Source of the DNA: Bacteroidetes bacterium CG18_big_fil_WC_8_21_14_2_50_41_14
GTDB lineage: Bacteria; Bacteroidota; Bacteroidia; Bacteroidales; F082
Length of the DNA stretch: 46,749 nucleotides
Direction: 5' to 3'
Assembly: GCA_002771745.1 (NCBI GenBank)
Contig: PCUL01000196.1
Location: forward strand, 41,627-88,375
Part shown: positions 25,083 through 33,590 of the stretch, piece after piece
Numbering within the stretch: position 1 is the stretch's first letter
Layout of the letters: each line of letters opens with the position of its first letter
Made by a program: the position numbers and the translations under genes
Notes under the pieces: model-generated
Database searches by the model: none
Seen by the model: the letters and a program-made list of their open reading frames with translations, nothing else
Told to the model about the DNA's origin: nothing

Positions 25083-25410
25083 TGTTGTTTTTTTCTGGCA
25101 CAAACTCAATGGTGGTGGTGGTTGAAGTGAAGTGAACTTTTTGCCTTAGGGTGTTGGCTTGCTCTTTGCTTTTCACGAAGGATTGAGGAAAAGCAATGGG
25201 CAATTGTGCGGTGGGTTTGCAAAAAGTGTGACAGAAAAAAACAACGAAGGGAAGGTGCGGGAAGGCCCATTCGATGTGTCAAAGATTAAAAGTTTCATTA
25301 TTTCTTATTTTTATGCTGCAATATGGGTTAGGTGGTCAGTATTACTGGAATATCCAGCAGCAAGGCTTTAAATGATATAGTTGTATTTTTTTTTAGTTTA
25401 GCGATGTCTG

Positions 25411-27531
25411 TTAGGGGGCTAATTTAGGATTTACAGAAATCATATCTTTAATTTTGAAATCAATGGGAATCATTCCTGAATTCAATGTCGCCGCAATTGC
25501 ATTAGCTTGTTCTAGAGTCATCTCATCGAATACTATCGAAAATGAGCCATTTTTTATTCCACCATTTACTAATGGAAATGACAATAATTTATTAGCAAAA
25601 ATAAATGCCAAAGGCTTTCCGACATTATTAAAAGTCAAATTATACCAATTATCAATATATGCTGGTTTTAATTTTATGAATACTTGATATCTAAAATTTC
25701 CTTGAGATTTCTTAACCGTTGCATCATGAATCATACTGGAAGTTATCCTTTCATCATCTTTGTATATAACCTTTAAAGCCATCAAAGCACACAGATTGCC
25801 CGAACTATATAATATCCATTTTGCTTCAAAATCTATCGGGAATATTCCGGAAGACTCCGTACTTTTAATAATTTCAGAAACAAGAGCAGTGTCCTTTGGG
25901 TTGGAAGTTCCTATAATAGGCCCCATTATTCTCTGATTTGTATATGGTTTTAAAAACTCACCAAAGTCACGAATGAAAATATTTTTATTTTCTTTAGTAG
26001 AAAAGAAAAACTTATTATTTAAATCCAAATACATTATATTCAAAAATTGTCTAAAGAAATCCGCATCATAGAATTCTCGGATTTCTATTTTTCCCTTGGT
26101 CAATATGAAATCTTCTAATACTTGAGAATTGTGAACCAATGGTAGTCTAATTTGAATATTTTCTTTATCCGGGCTTAATACAACACTTGGATTATGAGAA
26201 CAAACGGAACTTATTCTTTTCCTTAGTATTTCAATTGTGGAATTAATTTCTTTTTCGTTGGGATTAGCGCTAATTATTTCCAAATTAAAGATTAGTCCAC
26301 CATTCTTTTCAACAGTTTTAGGAGGGCGTGTAAAAATTATTATAAGGACAATAGAGGTAATACAAAGAGAGACAATACTGGAATAGATAATTACCTTCTT
26401 TTTTCTCTTCCTTTTATTTCCATAAAGTATATTTTGGGTCTCCTTGTATTTTTCTACAAATTTCTCTTCATCAGGCAATAAATCGCAACTTCTTTTCAAA
26501 GAACTTACTGAATCTGAATATAATTTAAACTCAGCTTGCTTTGTGCCTATGTTGTACCATATTTCGGAAATAACCTGATTTGTATTTCCTGTAAAGTAAA
26601 AATCTATAGGCTTTAGTTTTTCTCTTATGAGGTCTTCAATTACAATTTTTGCATTGAAAGATTTAACTGCCCCCAGTTTATTATTAACGATAAACAAAAC
26701 TGTTTTGGCCAATGTCTGCTCATCGGCAAGAGAATAATTTTTCTTTAAAACATGAATGTTAATTAATGATAACCAGTGGTTTATTTCATTCATATCCGCA
26801 TTCGTCCTACATAAACAATAAGTGAGATACAGAAACCCTCTGTTATTGTCTAAATCATTTAGGGAAATGTCTTTGGTAGATAATACTGGTAAAAGTAAGT
26901 CTTTTGAAATTTTATATTCAGAATTTAACGCCTCACCAATTGCGTCATAAATCAAGGTTACTCTATCATTTTGATCTTCAGCCTTGAGTTTTTTGAAAAT
27001 AGCAATGGCATCTTGCATGAGATTTGCATGGAGCAAAAAAATCGCTTTTTTATAGTGTACTGAAGTATTTTCCGGTTCCAGGTTAAGAATTTTATCAAGG
27101 TATTTTAATGCTTCATCATGATCTTTAGGTTTATTTAAAAGATCGGCTAGGTTCTCTAACAGAACAATGTCATCTGGTTTTTTAGCAAGTAGTTGCTTGC
27201 CAATTTCTACAGCTTCTTTATTTCGATTTATTTTAATATATAATTGAAAAAGCAACTCCTTAACATCATCTACATTTTCATTTATTGCCAGTATTTTTAA
27301 AGAAATAGATATGGACTCTTTGAACAACAGGTTATTGAAAAGGAATCGTGCATAATCATGTAGAATGTCCACATTTAACGGGTCAGCTTTCAGCCGATCT
27401 TCAAATACCGTTTTTTTTGCCATTTCCTGTGCAGGTATTGAATAAACTGTTGTAAGTTCTGTACCGCACTTTTTGCAAAATTTTTTATCGTCTTCCTGAT
27501 ACGATGCTTTACAATTAGGACATGTTTTCAT
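25411..27531 (-). CDS. Zinc ribbon-TPR-transmembrane protein with SecD P1-like outer domain
   Basis: The 706-residue product starts at the ATG at 27531 (MKTC start shared with two other genes of the island). Residues 4-22 form a CxxC...CxxC zinc ribbon. Residues 35-375 are TPR-like helical repeats. One transmembrane helix lies at about 378-400. Residues 405-706 resemble the SecD periplasmic P1 domain of Bacteroidota SecDF: IEILRKRISSV, IQIRLPLV, KGKIEIREFYDA, PKDTALVSEII, FPIDFEAKW, GKPLAFIFANKLLSFPLVNG, MTLEQANAIAATLNSGMIPI. None of the SecD membrane helices is present. TPR and zinc ribbon would face the cytoplasm and P1 the periplasm, as in SecD. Its N-terminal 400 residues are a paralogue of the MORN-bearing protein at 30207. 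Function unknown; a link to protein export is inference. Confidence 0.8.
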   Translation of the reverse strand: MKTCPNCKASYQEDDKKFCKKCGTELTTVYSIPAQEMAKKTVFEDRLKADPLNVDILHDYARFLFNNLLFKESISISLKILAINENVDDVKELLFQLYIKINRNKEAVEIGKQLLAKKPDDIVLLENLADLLNKPKDHDEALKYLDKILNLEPENTSVHYKKAIFLLHANLMQDAIAIFKKLKAEDQNDRVTLIYDAIGEALNSEYKISKDLLLPVLSTKDISLNDLDNNRGFLYLTYCLCRTNADMNEINHWLSLINIHVLKKNYSLADEQTLAKTVLFIVNNKLGAVKSFNAKIVIEDLIREKLKPIDFYFTGNTNQVISEIWYNIGTKQAEFKLYSDSVSSLKRSCDLLPDEEKFVEKYKETQNILYGNKRKRKKKVIIYSSIVSLCITSIVLIIIFTRPPKTVEKNGGLIFNLEIISANPNEKEINSTIEILRKRISSVCSHNPSVVLSPDKENIQIRLPLVHNSQVLEDFILTKGKIEIREFYDADFFRQFLNIMYLDLNNKFFFSTKENKNIFIRDFGEFLKPYTNQRIMGPIIGTSNPKDTALVSEIIKSTESSGIFPIDFEAKWILYSSGNLCALMALKVIYKDDERITSSMIHDATVKKSQGNFRYQVFIKLKPAYIDNWYNLTFNNVGKPLAFIFANKLLSFPLVNGGIKNGSFSIVFDEMTLEQANAIAATLNSGMIPIDFKIKDMISVNPKLAP

Positions 27532-27627
27532 CAATTTAGATTTTGTTGAGTAATTGAAATTTCTGATTTAATCATTCACAGTTGGTATCCTTTTAATACT
27601 TACGTATATTTCATGGGATAATGATTA

Positions 27628-28023
27628 TCAAGAAAACTGTAACATAGTGAAATAAAACAACACCATTGTTAGAACAATAAAGACAGCAATTACAATGCGG
27701 GTGGTGATTATTTTTGAAATGTAAAATGCTGCCCCCATAAGAGCAATAAGAACTATATAATTTAATAAGCTTATACTTGAATAGATATTCATAAATGAAT
27801 CATTCTTATTGATATGAATATAACCATAGTCAATTAATATTGGCAAAATCAAAAACATTCCAAGAATTATCAAATTCCACCCGATAATTGCGAGCAGCAA
27901 AAATGTTGGGTAATCTGTTTTATTCTTGGGTGAGACTACCACATCACTCAATGGTGTACCACACTTGTTGCAGAATTTTTTATCGTCTTCAATCTGGTTA
28001 TTACAATTTGTACATGTTTTCAT
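27628..28023 (-). CDS. Zinc-ribbon membrane protein, N-terminal ribbon
   Basis: The 131-residue protein begins MKTCTNCNNQIEDDKKFCNKCG (Cys 4, 7, 18, 21, zinc ribbon), the same start as the two large TPR proteins. The rest holds about four hydrophobic segments (YPTFLLLAIIGWNLIILGMF, LLNYIVLIALMGAAFYI, then VIAVFIVLTMVLFYFTML). No catalytic motif is visible. The zinc ribbon is predicted cytoplasmic. It lies 97 bases from its neighbours in the same-strand island. Probably a small regulatory or scaffold membrane protein; function not recognised. Confidence 0.75.
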   Translation of the reverse strand: MKTCTNCNNQIEDDKKFCNKCGTPLSDVVVSPKNKTDYPTFLLLAIIGWNLIILGMFLILPILIDYGYIHINKNDSFMNIYSSISLLNYIVLIALMGAAFYISKIITTRIVIAVFIVLTMVLFYFTMLQFS

Positions 28024-28106
28024 ATGGTATTACTTTTAATGGTTTATAATTTATTTAAAGATATTTATTGTTTTATAAAATAATGAAATTCAATTTTCTT
28101 TCTTGA

Positions 28107-28496
28107 TTAATTTGTGAGACCTTTCATCAGATCATACCCAAAAGACAACCCATTCGAAAAAATCAACTTACTAACCTTCTTCATGGAGGGGTCTGATGCC
28201 ATTTCTTCCAATAATTTTTCGGTTTCCCGTGCTCTTAAATCAGAATCTCTGATGGCTTCCACCTCTTTTATGCGACGAATCCAATAGCCCTTGGTTTTTT
28301 CAAGATGCTGTATATCATGTCGGGTCAAACCTGTGTTGAAATCAAAAAAACTGATTGCAATATTTGCCAGGGGATTGTCCGTTTTACCGATTACTTCCGA
28401 AAACATGAGTGTTTGAACATAGAAATAATAATAACCATATGAGCCTATGGCAAGGAATCCGGCAATCAGGATGATGACTAAGGGATTATTTTTCAT
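28107..28496 (-). CDS. Hypothetical membrane-anchored protein
   Basis: The 129-residue protein has one N-terminal membrane span (LVIILIAGFLAIGSYGYYYF) followed by a helical, charged domain with KTKGYWIRRIKEVEAIRDSD and a REKEKLLEEM-like stretch (residues 70-110). No zinc ribbon and no known domain recognised. It belongs to the minus-strand island by position and is encoded between two ribbon genes. The N-terminal span may be an uncleaved signal anchor, placing most of the chain in the periplasm. Confidence 0.65.
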   Translation of the reverse strand: MKNNPLVIILIAGFLAIGSYGYYYFYVQTLMFSEVIGKTDNPLANIAISFFDFNTGLTRHDIQHLEKTKGYWIRRIKEVEAIRDSDLRARETEKLLEEMASDPSMKKVSKLIFSNGLSFGYDLMKGLTN

Positions 28497-28523
28497 TTGA
28501 ATTGTATTTTATTAATCGCAACA

Positions 28524-28670
28524 TTACAGGGTGTATTTCAGGGGGGGATTATTAAACTTTAATTTATTGGAACTATTACAAATTAATGGAAAAGTATAAT
28601 CTGGCTTATGACCTTTACTGAACCTTATTTCGTCATCATAACTTTCTTCGCAACCAGGAAATGTTTTCAT
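28524..28670 (-). pseudogene. Decayed zinc-ribbon start (48 codons)
   Basis: The frame from the ATG at 28670 reads MKTFPGCEESYDDEIRFSKG and continues 28 codons to a stop. It aligns with the island's MKTCxxC...DDKKFCKKCG start, but Cys4 is Phe, the third Cys is Ser and the fourth is His; only Cys7 is kept. It looks like the remains of a further member of the family whose body has been deleted. Confidence 0.6.
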
Positions 28671-28686
28671 ATTCGATTTATTTGGT

Positions 28687-29373
28687 TTATACTTTATTGC
28701 CACACTTTTTACAGAAATTAACCGAGTTTATTTTATATTTGTTTCCACAGTTCGTGCAAACCCCTAACAGCTCTTCTGATGTAACATCATTCTTATTGAT
28801 TATTTCGGCTTTTGACGCGGCGATGTCAAATATTTTCAATTTATACCTGGTATTGGCTCGGGTTATTAAAATCATGATAAACCCTCCCACGATAAACAAT
28901 AAAAAGATTTGAAATATCCAATTCAATATTACGTCTCTCCAGTTACTTTGTATCACCATATTGACATATATGTGACTAAGGTTACTTTCCTGTGCACTTT
29001 CTACAAATTCAAGGAAATCATCGACGGAGCCAATTTGATAGCTATAGTGAGGCCGCGAACCTCTCCAATACTCAGAGATTGTCTTTTTACGATCTTCTTT
29101 ATGATATTTTGACAATCGGTCTGTTTTTAGGTAGATTTCTGCTTTTTCACGATTGACGAGATCAATTTTTTCAATGTCTTGCTGGTGCAACATTTTGAGC
29201 AATTCATTTTTATCAACTAATTCGGCCTCGCTGTCCCAATTTATAAATGGCAGCCCTATGAGAACCAATGCCAATAGGCCATAGACCCAATAAAAATTGA
29301 ATTTAGACCGCTTAGGATTATGATCCATTAGTAGTTCTGTATTTTCCAGGTTATCTGACTGTTTATTTCTCAT
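28687..29373 (-). CDS. FtsH N-terminal membrane region fused to a C-terminal zinc ribbon
   Basis: The 228-residue protein follows the Bacteroidota FtsH N-terminus: KFNFYWVYGLLALVLIGLPF (first span, residues 25-46), a periplasmic FtsH_ext-like domain (ELLKMLHQQDIEKIDLVNRE, EIYLKTDRLSKY, YSYQIGSVDDFLEFVE), a second span (about 148-171) and the cytoplasmic lead-in KIFDIAASKAEIINKND. In FtsH the AAA ATPase begins here; in this protein a zinc ribbon (Cys 206, 209, 221, 224) takes its place and the chain ends. It therefore cannot hydrolyse ATP or proteins. It could bind FtsH partners or co-assemble with FtsH through the periplasmic domain; that is inference. Confidence 0.8.
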   Translation of the reverse strand: MRNKQSDNLENTELLMDHNPKRSKFNFYWVYGLLALVLIGLPFINWDSEAELVDKNELLKMLHQQDIEKIDLVNREKAEIYLKTDRLSKYHKEDRKKTISEYWRGSRPHYSYQIGSVDDFLEFVESAQESNLSHIYVNMVIQSNWRDVILNWIFQIFLLFIVGGFIMILITRANTRYKLKIFDIAASKAEIINKNDVTSEELLGVCTNCGNKYKINSVNFCKKCGNKV

Positions 29374-29514
29374 TCAATTCTCTATTTTTTCTTTTCATCA
29401 CGAATTTTTTACCGATGTTGAGCCGAAATTGCATGAAACTATCGAAGGCTTTCTGTCCATTATCGGATAAAACAATATTTGTTTATTTTCTAAGTAGCTT
29501 AAGTTTTCCATTTT

Positions 29515-30120
29515 TTACTGTATGTTTTCTTGTAAATCATATCCGCAAACATCACAGAAACTGCTCATTGAATCGGAAACCTTAGCTCCGCAATTAGGAC
29601 AGTAAATAATAGTTGTCTCTGATTCAGACGTATTTAAAACAATGATATCATTCCTGTTCTGATTATGTAATGCAGCAGTTCCAAAACAAATTAATCCTAA
29701 ATCGGCATGAAACAAAAGAATAAATAATCCCCCAATAATTCCATAATTTTGAAGTCCTCTGAAATATCCATTTGTTTCTGAAACAGCCGCAATAAATCCA
29801 ATTATTCCTATCATTATCAAAATAAACCCCATAACGGATACTATGTTTTCAATCCACAATGTCTTTTGACTTGGATCTGATAAAATTACTGAAATAAGGT
29901 AGCTTATCCCTGAAAATGTAATTAGTAATATTCCAAGGTAGATAGGGAAAATCGAAAGCTCAGGATTTCTGTCGATAGTTTTCCAACCTATATTTGAAAA
30001 GATTATTAATGGCAGAATTACTCCTGCAATAAGAAAAACCACAGCGAATATGTTTAAAATAGTACATAGAACTTCATAGTTTTTCTTGTTATCATAAAGT
30101 GATGTTGAATTTGAACTCAT
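29515..30120 (-). CDS. Membrane protein with C-terminal zinc ribbon
   Basis: The 201-residue protein has four to five hydrophobic spans between residues 20 and 155 (for example ILNIFAVVFLIAGVILPLII and VMGFILIMIGIIGFIAAV) and ends in a zinc ribbon, Cys 174, 177, 189 and 192 (CPNCGAKV, FCDVCGYDL). The upstream 60 bases (30109-30167) are repeated upstream of the FISUMP lipoprotein at 35391-35448, including the start region ATGAGTTCAAATT. No catalytic motif. Function not recognised. Confidence 0.75.
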   Translation of the reverse strand: MSSNSTSLYDNKKNYEVLCTILNIFAVVFLIAGVILPLIIFSNIGWKTIDRNPELSIFPIYLGILLITFSGISYLISVILSDPSQKTLWIENIVSVMGFILIMIGIIGFIAAVSETNGYFRGLQNYGIIGGLFILLFHADLGLICFGTAALHNQNRNDIIVLNTSESETTIIYCPNCGAKVSDSMSSFCDVCGYDLQENIQ

Positions 30121-30167
30121 GATGATTTATATTAAGGGTTAGTACAATAATGTTTTCAATAAGTTTT
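30109..30167 (-). repeat. Leader repeat, copy A
   Basis: The segment around and upstream of the ATG at 30120 shares most bases with 35391-35448, including TTGAACTCA, GATGATT and GGTTAGTACAATAATGTTTT. Here the start codon is intact ATG; in the second copy the same position is GTG. Confidence 0.75.
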
Positions 30168-30206
30168 AAAAAAATGATCTACCATTCCCACTTTAATAAT
30201 GGTATA

Positions 30207-32279
30207 TTACCAGATTGGCAGTATAATATAGTCTCCATCATATTTTTTAACTGAATATAGCTTACCTTTACCGTTTATCATAATCCCCTTATAAACAGTT
30301 GAATCATATTTATTCTCTGATTTGCATGTGATATTCCCATTCAAATGATCATTAAACCAATTTCCTTCACATCGCCCATGCAAACCTCTTGGAATTTGAC
30401 CGCCATAAGAACCATAGCCAACATTTTGGTAAAATGTAAAAACACCATAGCCTGATCTTTTAGCGAGATGCCACATACCATTATAAATTGACCCGTCAGG
30501 ATAGTACATTTGTCCACTTCCCTCCATTAAATTATTTTGCCAATTACCATCATATTTACTTGAATTTGTCCAATTCATTATTCCAATTCCAGATCTTTTA
30601 TCCCCTTTCCATTCTCCTTCATAAATTCCATTCCAATTATCATTATTAGTTTCAAAGATTCCGATACCTATTTCTAGATTGGTTTTTTGATTAATAATAC
30701 CTATAAATTTAATTATTCCTTTTACATTGAATGATTTCTCGTCAATTATTTTCTTATTAATATACTGCCCATTTGGATAATTATTATAGTATCTTTTAAA
30801 TTTATCATAACTCGGCAATTTTAGAATATCATTCCAGTAAACAATTTCTTTGAGGTTTTCAGCCTCTTTAATATAATTACCCGATGCATAATTATTTAAG
30901 TAATAATCATACGATTCAATGGTATTTAAAGATTTTGATACATTCCAAACTGCTTCCTCTTTTAAGTTAATGGCTTCATTTTTGTATTTTCCCTCAGGGT
31001 ATTCATCCAAATAAGCCTGAAAAGAAGCCTCGGTGTTGATTTGGGCCGATTTTTCCCAGGTGTGTTTTTCTTGTAAATAATTGAATGTAAAAACCGCAGC
31101 AATAATTATGGCAACTATTGCCAGACCAGAAAACACTGAAATGATAGTTTTTCGATTCTTCTTTTTCTGTTCAAGCTCAATTTTTACTTTTGCGGTATTG
31201 ACGGCTTCCTTGTATTTTCCTTCGTTAGGCTGTAGGTCGACAGCTTTTCTAAACGATTTTATTGCATCCTCAAAAAGTTTTAATTCTGCCTGCTCTTTTC
31301 CAATGCTGTACCAAATTTCAGCGATTGTCTGATAATTCTTTGAGGTTACGTAGTCTTTGTTTAAGTAAATTTCTGCCAGGATATCAATTTTGTTTTTTGC
31401 TTCTGATGCCAGTCCAGCTTCGCCTAAACGATGATCAAAGATATATTTGACCGTACTAACCCAGGCTGATTCATCCAGAGGATGATGTTTTGTTTTCAGT
31501 ATCCTTAAATCGCACTTATTTAACCAGTTAATTATTTCTGAAAGGTCGCCGGAGTTTTTAGACAAGCTAAAGGCTAAAAAAAGAAATCCACGGTTATCAT
31601 TTAAGTCTTCCGGGTTTACAAAGCTATCTGTTAAAACAGGAGTTAACTGGCTAATCGCTGATTCATAATCCGCGTTTAATGCTTTGTCGATACCAAGATA
31701 AATCGAGGTAATTCTGTCATTATTCCCTAATGCAAAGGCTTCTTTAAAGGACCTGATCGCTTTTTCTAATTCATTTTCTTTTAATAAGATAAGCGCTTTG
31801 TTAAAGTGAGTGTCTTTATTAGCCGGATCCAGTTTCAATGCACTATCGTAATAGGCCAATGCTTCTTTATTGTGATCCATTCCTAAGGATATTTCGGCAA
31901 GTGTTGTAAGCAGGTCAATGTCTGCTGGTTTTATTTGGAGCAGTTGTTTGCTTACTTCAATAGCTTCTTTAAGCTTGTGGAGTTTAACATAGGATTGACA
32001 GAGTGTTTCCAAAGCAGGCAGGTCGTCTTCATTTAACGCCAGTATTTTTAATGCAACAGGAATTGTTTCGTCAAACAAAAGGTTGGCAAAAAGAAATCGA
32101 GCGAATTCATGAAGAATGCCCACATTTAACGGGTCGGCTTTTAGCCGATCTTCAAAAACTGTTTTTTTTGCAATTTCTTTTGCAGGTATTGAATAAACTG
32201 TTGCAAGTGCTGCACCGCACTTTTTGCAAAATTTTTTATCGTCTTCATATGATAAATTACATTTTACACAAGTTTTCAT
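30207..32279 (-). CDS. Zinc ribbon-TPR-transmembrane protein with MORN repeats
   Basis: The 690-residue paralogue of the SecD-like gene has a zinc ribbon (Cys 4, 7, 18, 21), KKTVFEDRLKADPLNVGILH, TPR-like helices to about residue 370 and one transmembrane span at about 376-400. The outer part differs: residues 410-520 contain three (S/A)FxxYLxxYPxGxY-type helical repeats, and residues 545-690 contain MORN repeats (YEGEWKGDKRSGIGIM, YDGNWQNNLMEGSGQMYYPD, YNGMWHLAKRSGYGVF). MORN repeats bind lipids or proteins; their place outside the membrane is inferred from topology. The shared N-terminal half with the SecD-like protein indicates a constant cytoplasmic chassis with a variable outer module. 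Confidence 0.85.
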   Translation of the reverse strand: MKTCVKCNLSYEDDKKFCKKCGAALATVYSIPAKEIAKKTVFEDRLKADPLNVGILHEFARFLFANLLFDETIPVALKILALNEDDLPALETLCQSYVKLHKLKEAIEVSKQLLQIKPADIDLLTTLAEISLGMDHNKEALAYYDSALKLDPANKDTHFNKALILLKENELEKAIRSFKEAFALGNNDRITSIYLGIDKALNADYESAISQLTPVLTDSFVNPEDLNDNRGFLFLAFSLSKNSGDLSEIINWLNKCDLRILKTKHHPLDESAWVSTVKYIFDHRLGEAGLASEAKNKIDILAEIYLNKDYVTSKNYQTIAEIWYSIGKEQAELKLFEDAIKSFRKAVDLQPNEGKYKEAVNTAKVKIELEQKKKNRKTIISVFSGLAIVAIIIAAVFTFNYLQEKHTWEKSAQINTEASFQAYLDEYPEGKYKNEAINLKEEAVWNVSKSLNTIESYDYYLNNYASGNYIKEAENLKEIVYWNDILKLPSYDKFKRYYNNYPNGQYINKKIIDEKSFNVKGIIKFIGIINQKTNLEIGIGIFETNNDNWNGIYEGEWKGDKRSGIGIMNWTNSSKYDGNWQNNLMEGSGQMYYPDGSIYNGMWHLAKRSGYGVFTFYQNVGYGSYGGQIPRGLHGRCEGNWFNDHLNGNITCKSENKYDSTVYKGIMINGKGKLYSVKKYDGDYIILPIW

Positions 32280-32300
32280 AATTTTTCGGTTTAATGGACT

Positions 32301-32795
32301 TTATAATTTACTACCACATTCTTCGTAATACTCACCTGATGAATTATTTGAATATTGCTTACCACAACCCGAACAGAAAAATTTATCGACCTGGACTGAA
32401 GTTGATTTAATCGAATTGTCTTCATTTACAGACAATCCCAAAATTAATATTGCTAATGAAGCAATTATTACCAGATAAAATCCAATTTCGAAATTTGAAA
32501 GCGAATTTACAAGGCTGTCATTTGATACACTCAATACAAAAAGTAATAACAAAACCCCTGGAATAACACCAGGTATAATTGTACCAGCCAAATGACCTTT
32601 TTTTATTGCTTTCTTGTGATCTCCCAGAAGGGCAACAATTAGCGAAATCACAAATGCAACAATAATAATATAACCAGTACCATCCTGTGTATCCATAAGG
32701 GAAACTGAATTAAACCACGATTTCATATATGGTAAAAATGTGGCTATAACACCAACGATTGCTGATATTATTAAAACAATTTTTTGATTATGCAT
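32301..32795 (-). CDS. Membrane protein with degenerate C-terminal zinc ribbon
   Basis: The 164-residue protein has about four spans (IVLIISAIVGVIATFLPYM, IIIVAFVISLIVALLG, IIPGVIPGVLLLLFVLSV, YLVIIASLAILILGL). The C-terminal ribbon reads FFCSGCGKQY ... YYEECGSKL: Cys 141, 144 and 160 are present but the third ligand position (157) is Tyr. Zinc binding may be weak or lost. It lies between the MORN protein and the two-span ribbon protein. Function unknown. Confidence 0.72.
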   Translation of the reverse strand: MHNQKIVLIISAIVGVIATFLPYMKSWFNSVSLMDTQDGTGYIIIVAFVISLIVALLGDHKKAIKKGHLAGTIIPGVIPGVLLLLFVLSVSNDSLVNSLSNFEIGFYLVIIASLAILILGLSVNEDNSIKSTSVQVDKFFCSGCGKQYSNNSSGEYYEECGSKL

Positions 32796-32812
32796 TTCTA
32801 TTCCTCCTACTT

Positions 32813-33229
32813 TTAAGTTAATTTTTTATTAATTGGATTACAGTTATTACATTGATCGCCTTTTCTTACTTTAGCACCGCAATTGGTACAATATTGATAA
32901 TCGTTTTGATCTAAATTTTGTGTGTTTGAAGATACAATATTATCTGCTGTTGATTTCTGTGTATTGTTTGCTTTAAGAATGCCACCTATTATCAGAATTA
33001 TTCCACCAATAATTAGAATTGTAGTTGCATTTCTTCTTTTTTGTTTTCGTTGATAATTTTCAGAGCTAACATCCAAAAGATTACCCAAATCATTCCTGCC
33101 AAACATCGTTTGCTCGGATTTTGATCGGTCAAATTGTTTTGGTGAGTTGATTAAAAGCTGAATACTTCCAAACGCCAATAAAGATGCACCAATGATAATT
33201 ATAATTGTGAATAATTTTTTTAAGTCCAT
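32813..33229 (-). CDS. Two-span membrane protein with C-terminal zinc ribbon
   Basis: The ATG at 33229 (MDLKKLFTIIIII) gives 138 residues; an upstream in-frame ATG at 33286 adds 19 residues encoded by a repeat-like stretch and is not favoured. One span is at about residues 6-26 and a second near 68-85 (TTILIIGGIILIIGGIL). Cys 114, 117, 127 and 130 form the ribbon (CTNCGAKV, QCNNCNP). It follows the duplicated intergenic block at 33406-33558. Function not recognised; membership of the island family is clear by layout. Confidence 0.72.
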   Translation of the reverse strand: MDLKKLFTIIIIIGASLLAFGSIQLLINSPKQFDRSKSEQTMFGRNDLGNLLDVSSENYQRKQKRRNATTILIIGGIILIIGGILKANNTQKSTADNIVSSNTQNLDQNDYQYCTNCGAKVRKGDQCNNCNPINKKLT

Positions 33230-33405
33230 AATTTTGAGCATTAGATAATGTCTTTTTTTTCTTTGCCTTGGCGGTAACGTCATCATAACGACAATTGTAA
33301 CTATACCTATTAAATGTTAACTGTTTAAATTCCGAATATTAATTCTTAAATATCCACATCATATTCATATCCAACCGTTTAAAAACGTTAGTGCAGTAAA
33401 TCATT

Positions 33406-33558
33406 TTCATTGTAAATAGATCCTCGGGTATTTGGTGGGGTAAAGCTAGGAAATTATTCATAGGTTTGACATATTTTATTAAAAAAAGAACTGATTTGTT
33501 GTGAATTATGATGGAGAAAGGTATTGATTGATAGAAAGGCGTAGTTGAAAACTACGCC
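33406..33558 (-). repeat. Intergenic duplicate block, copy A, with terminator hairpin
   Basis: About 150 bases, starting TTCATTGTAAATAGATCCTC, recur at 34521-34670 with moderate divergence. On the minus strand the block begins with the hairpin GGCGTAGTT-TTC-AACTACGCC (33538-33558) followed by TTTCT, 33 bases after the stop of the upstream gene, so it starts with a terminator. The remainder of the gap 33230-33590 contains no gene. Confidence 0.8.
33538..33558 (-). terminator. Terminator after the secreted protein at 33591
   Basis: Nine-base perfect stem GGCGTAGTT/AACTACGCC with a 3-base loop, then TTTCTATC in the minus-strand direction. Confidence 0.6.
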
Positions 33559-33590
33559 AAGGAGTAGGGAACGGGGGTTTACCCAATTAG

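Noticed and set aside
25159-25371. A 70-codon plus-strand frame in the gap before the zinc-ribbon island
   Set aside because: No domain, no sensible composition, no upstream signal; the surrounding DNA is palindromic and gene-free.
24838-25410. CRISPR array or insertion sequence in the palindrome-rich gap
   Set aside because: There are no regularly spaced direct repeats and no transposase; only individual inverted repeats are seen.
29366-29480. Short minus-strand frame (LSDNGQKAFDSFMQF...) overlapping the start of the FtsH-like gene
   Set aside because: Only about 36 codons with no good upstream start; it could be a gene fragment or a leader peptide, but the evidence is too thin.
33230-33286. 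N-terminal extension MMTLPPRQRKK of the two-span ribbon protein
   Set aside because: The encoded stretch corresponds to an ACCGCCAAGGCAAAG repeat-like sequence; the ATG at 33229 gives a normal membrane-protein start.
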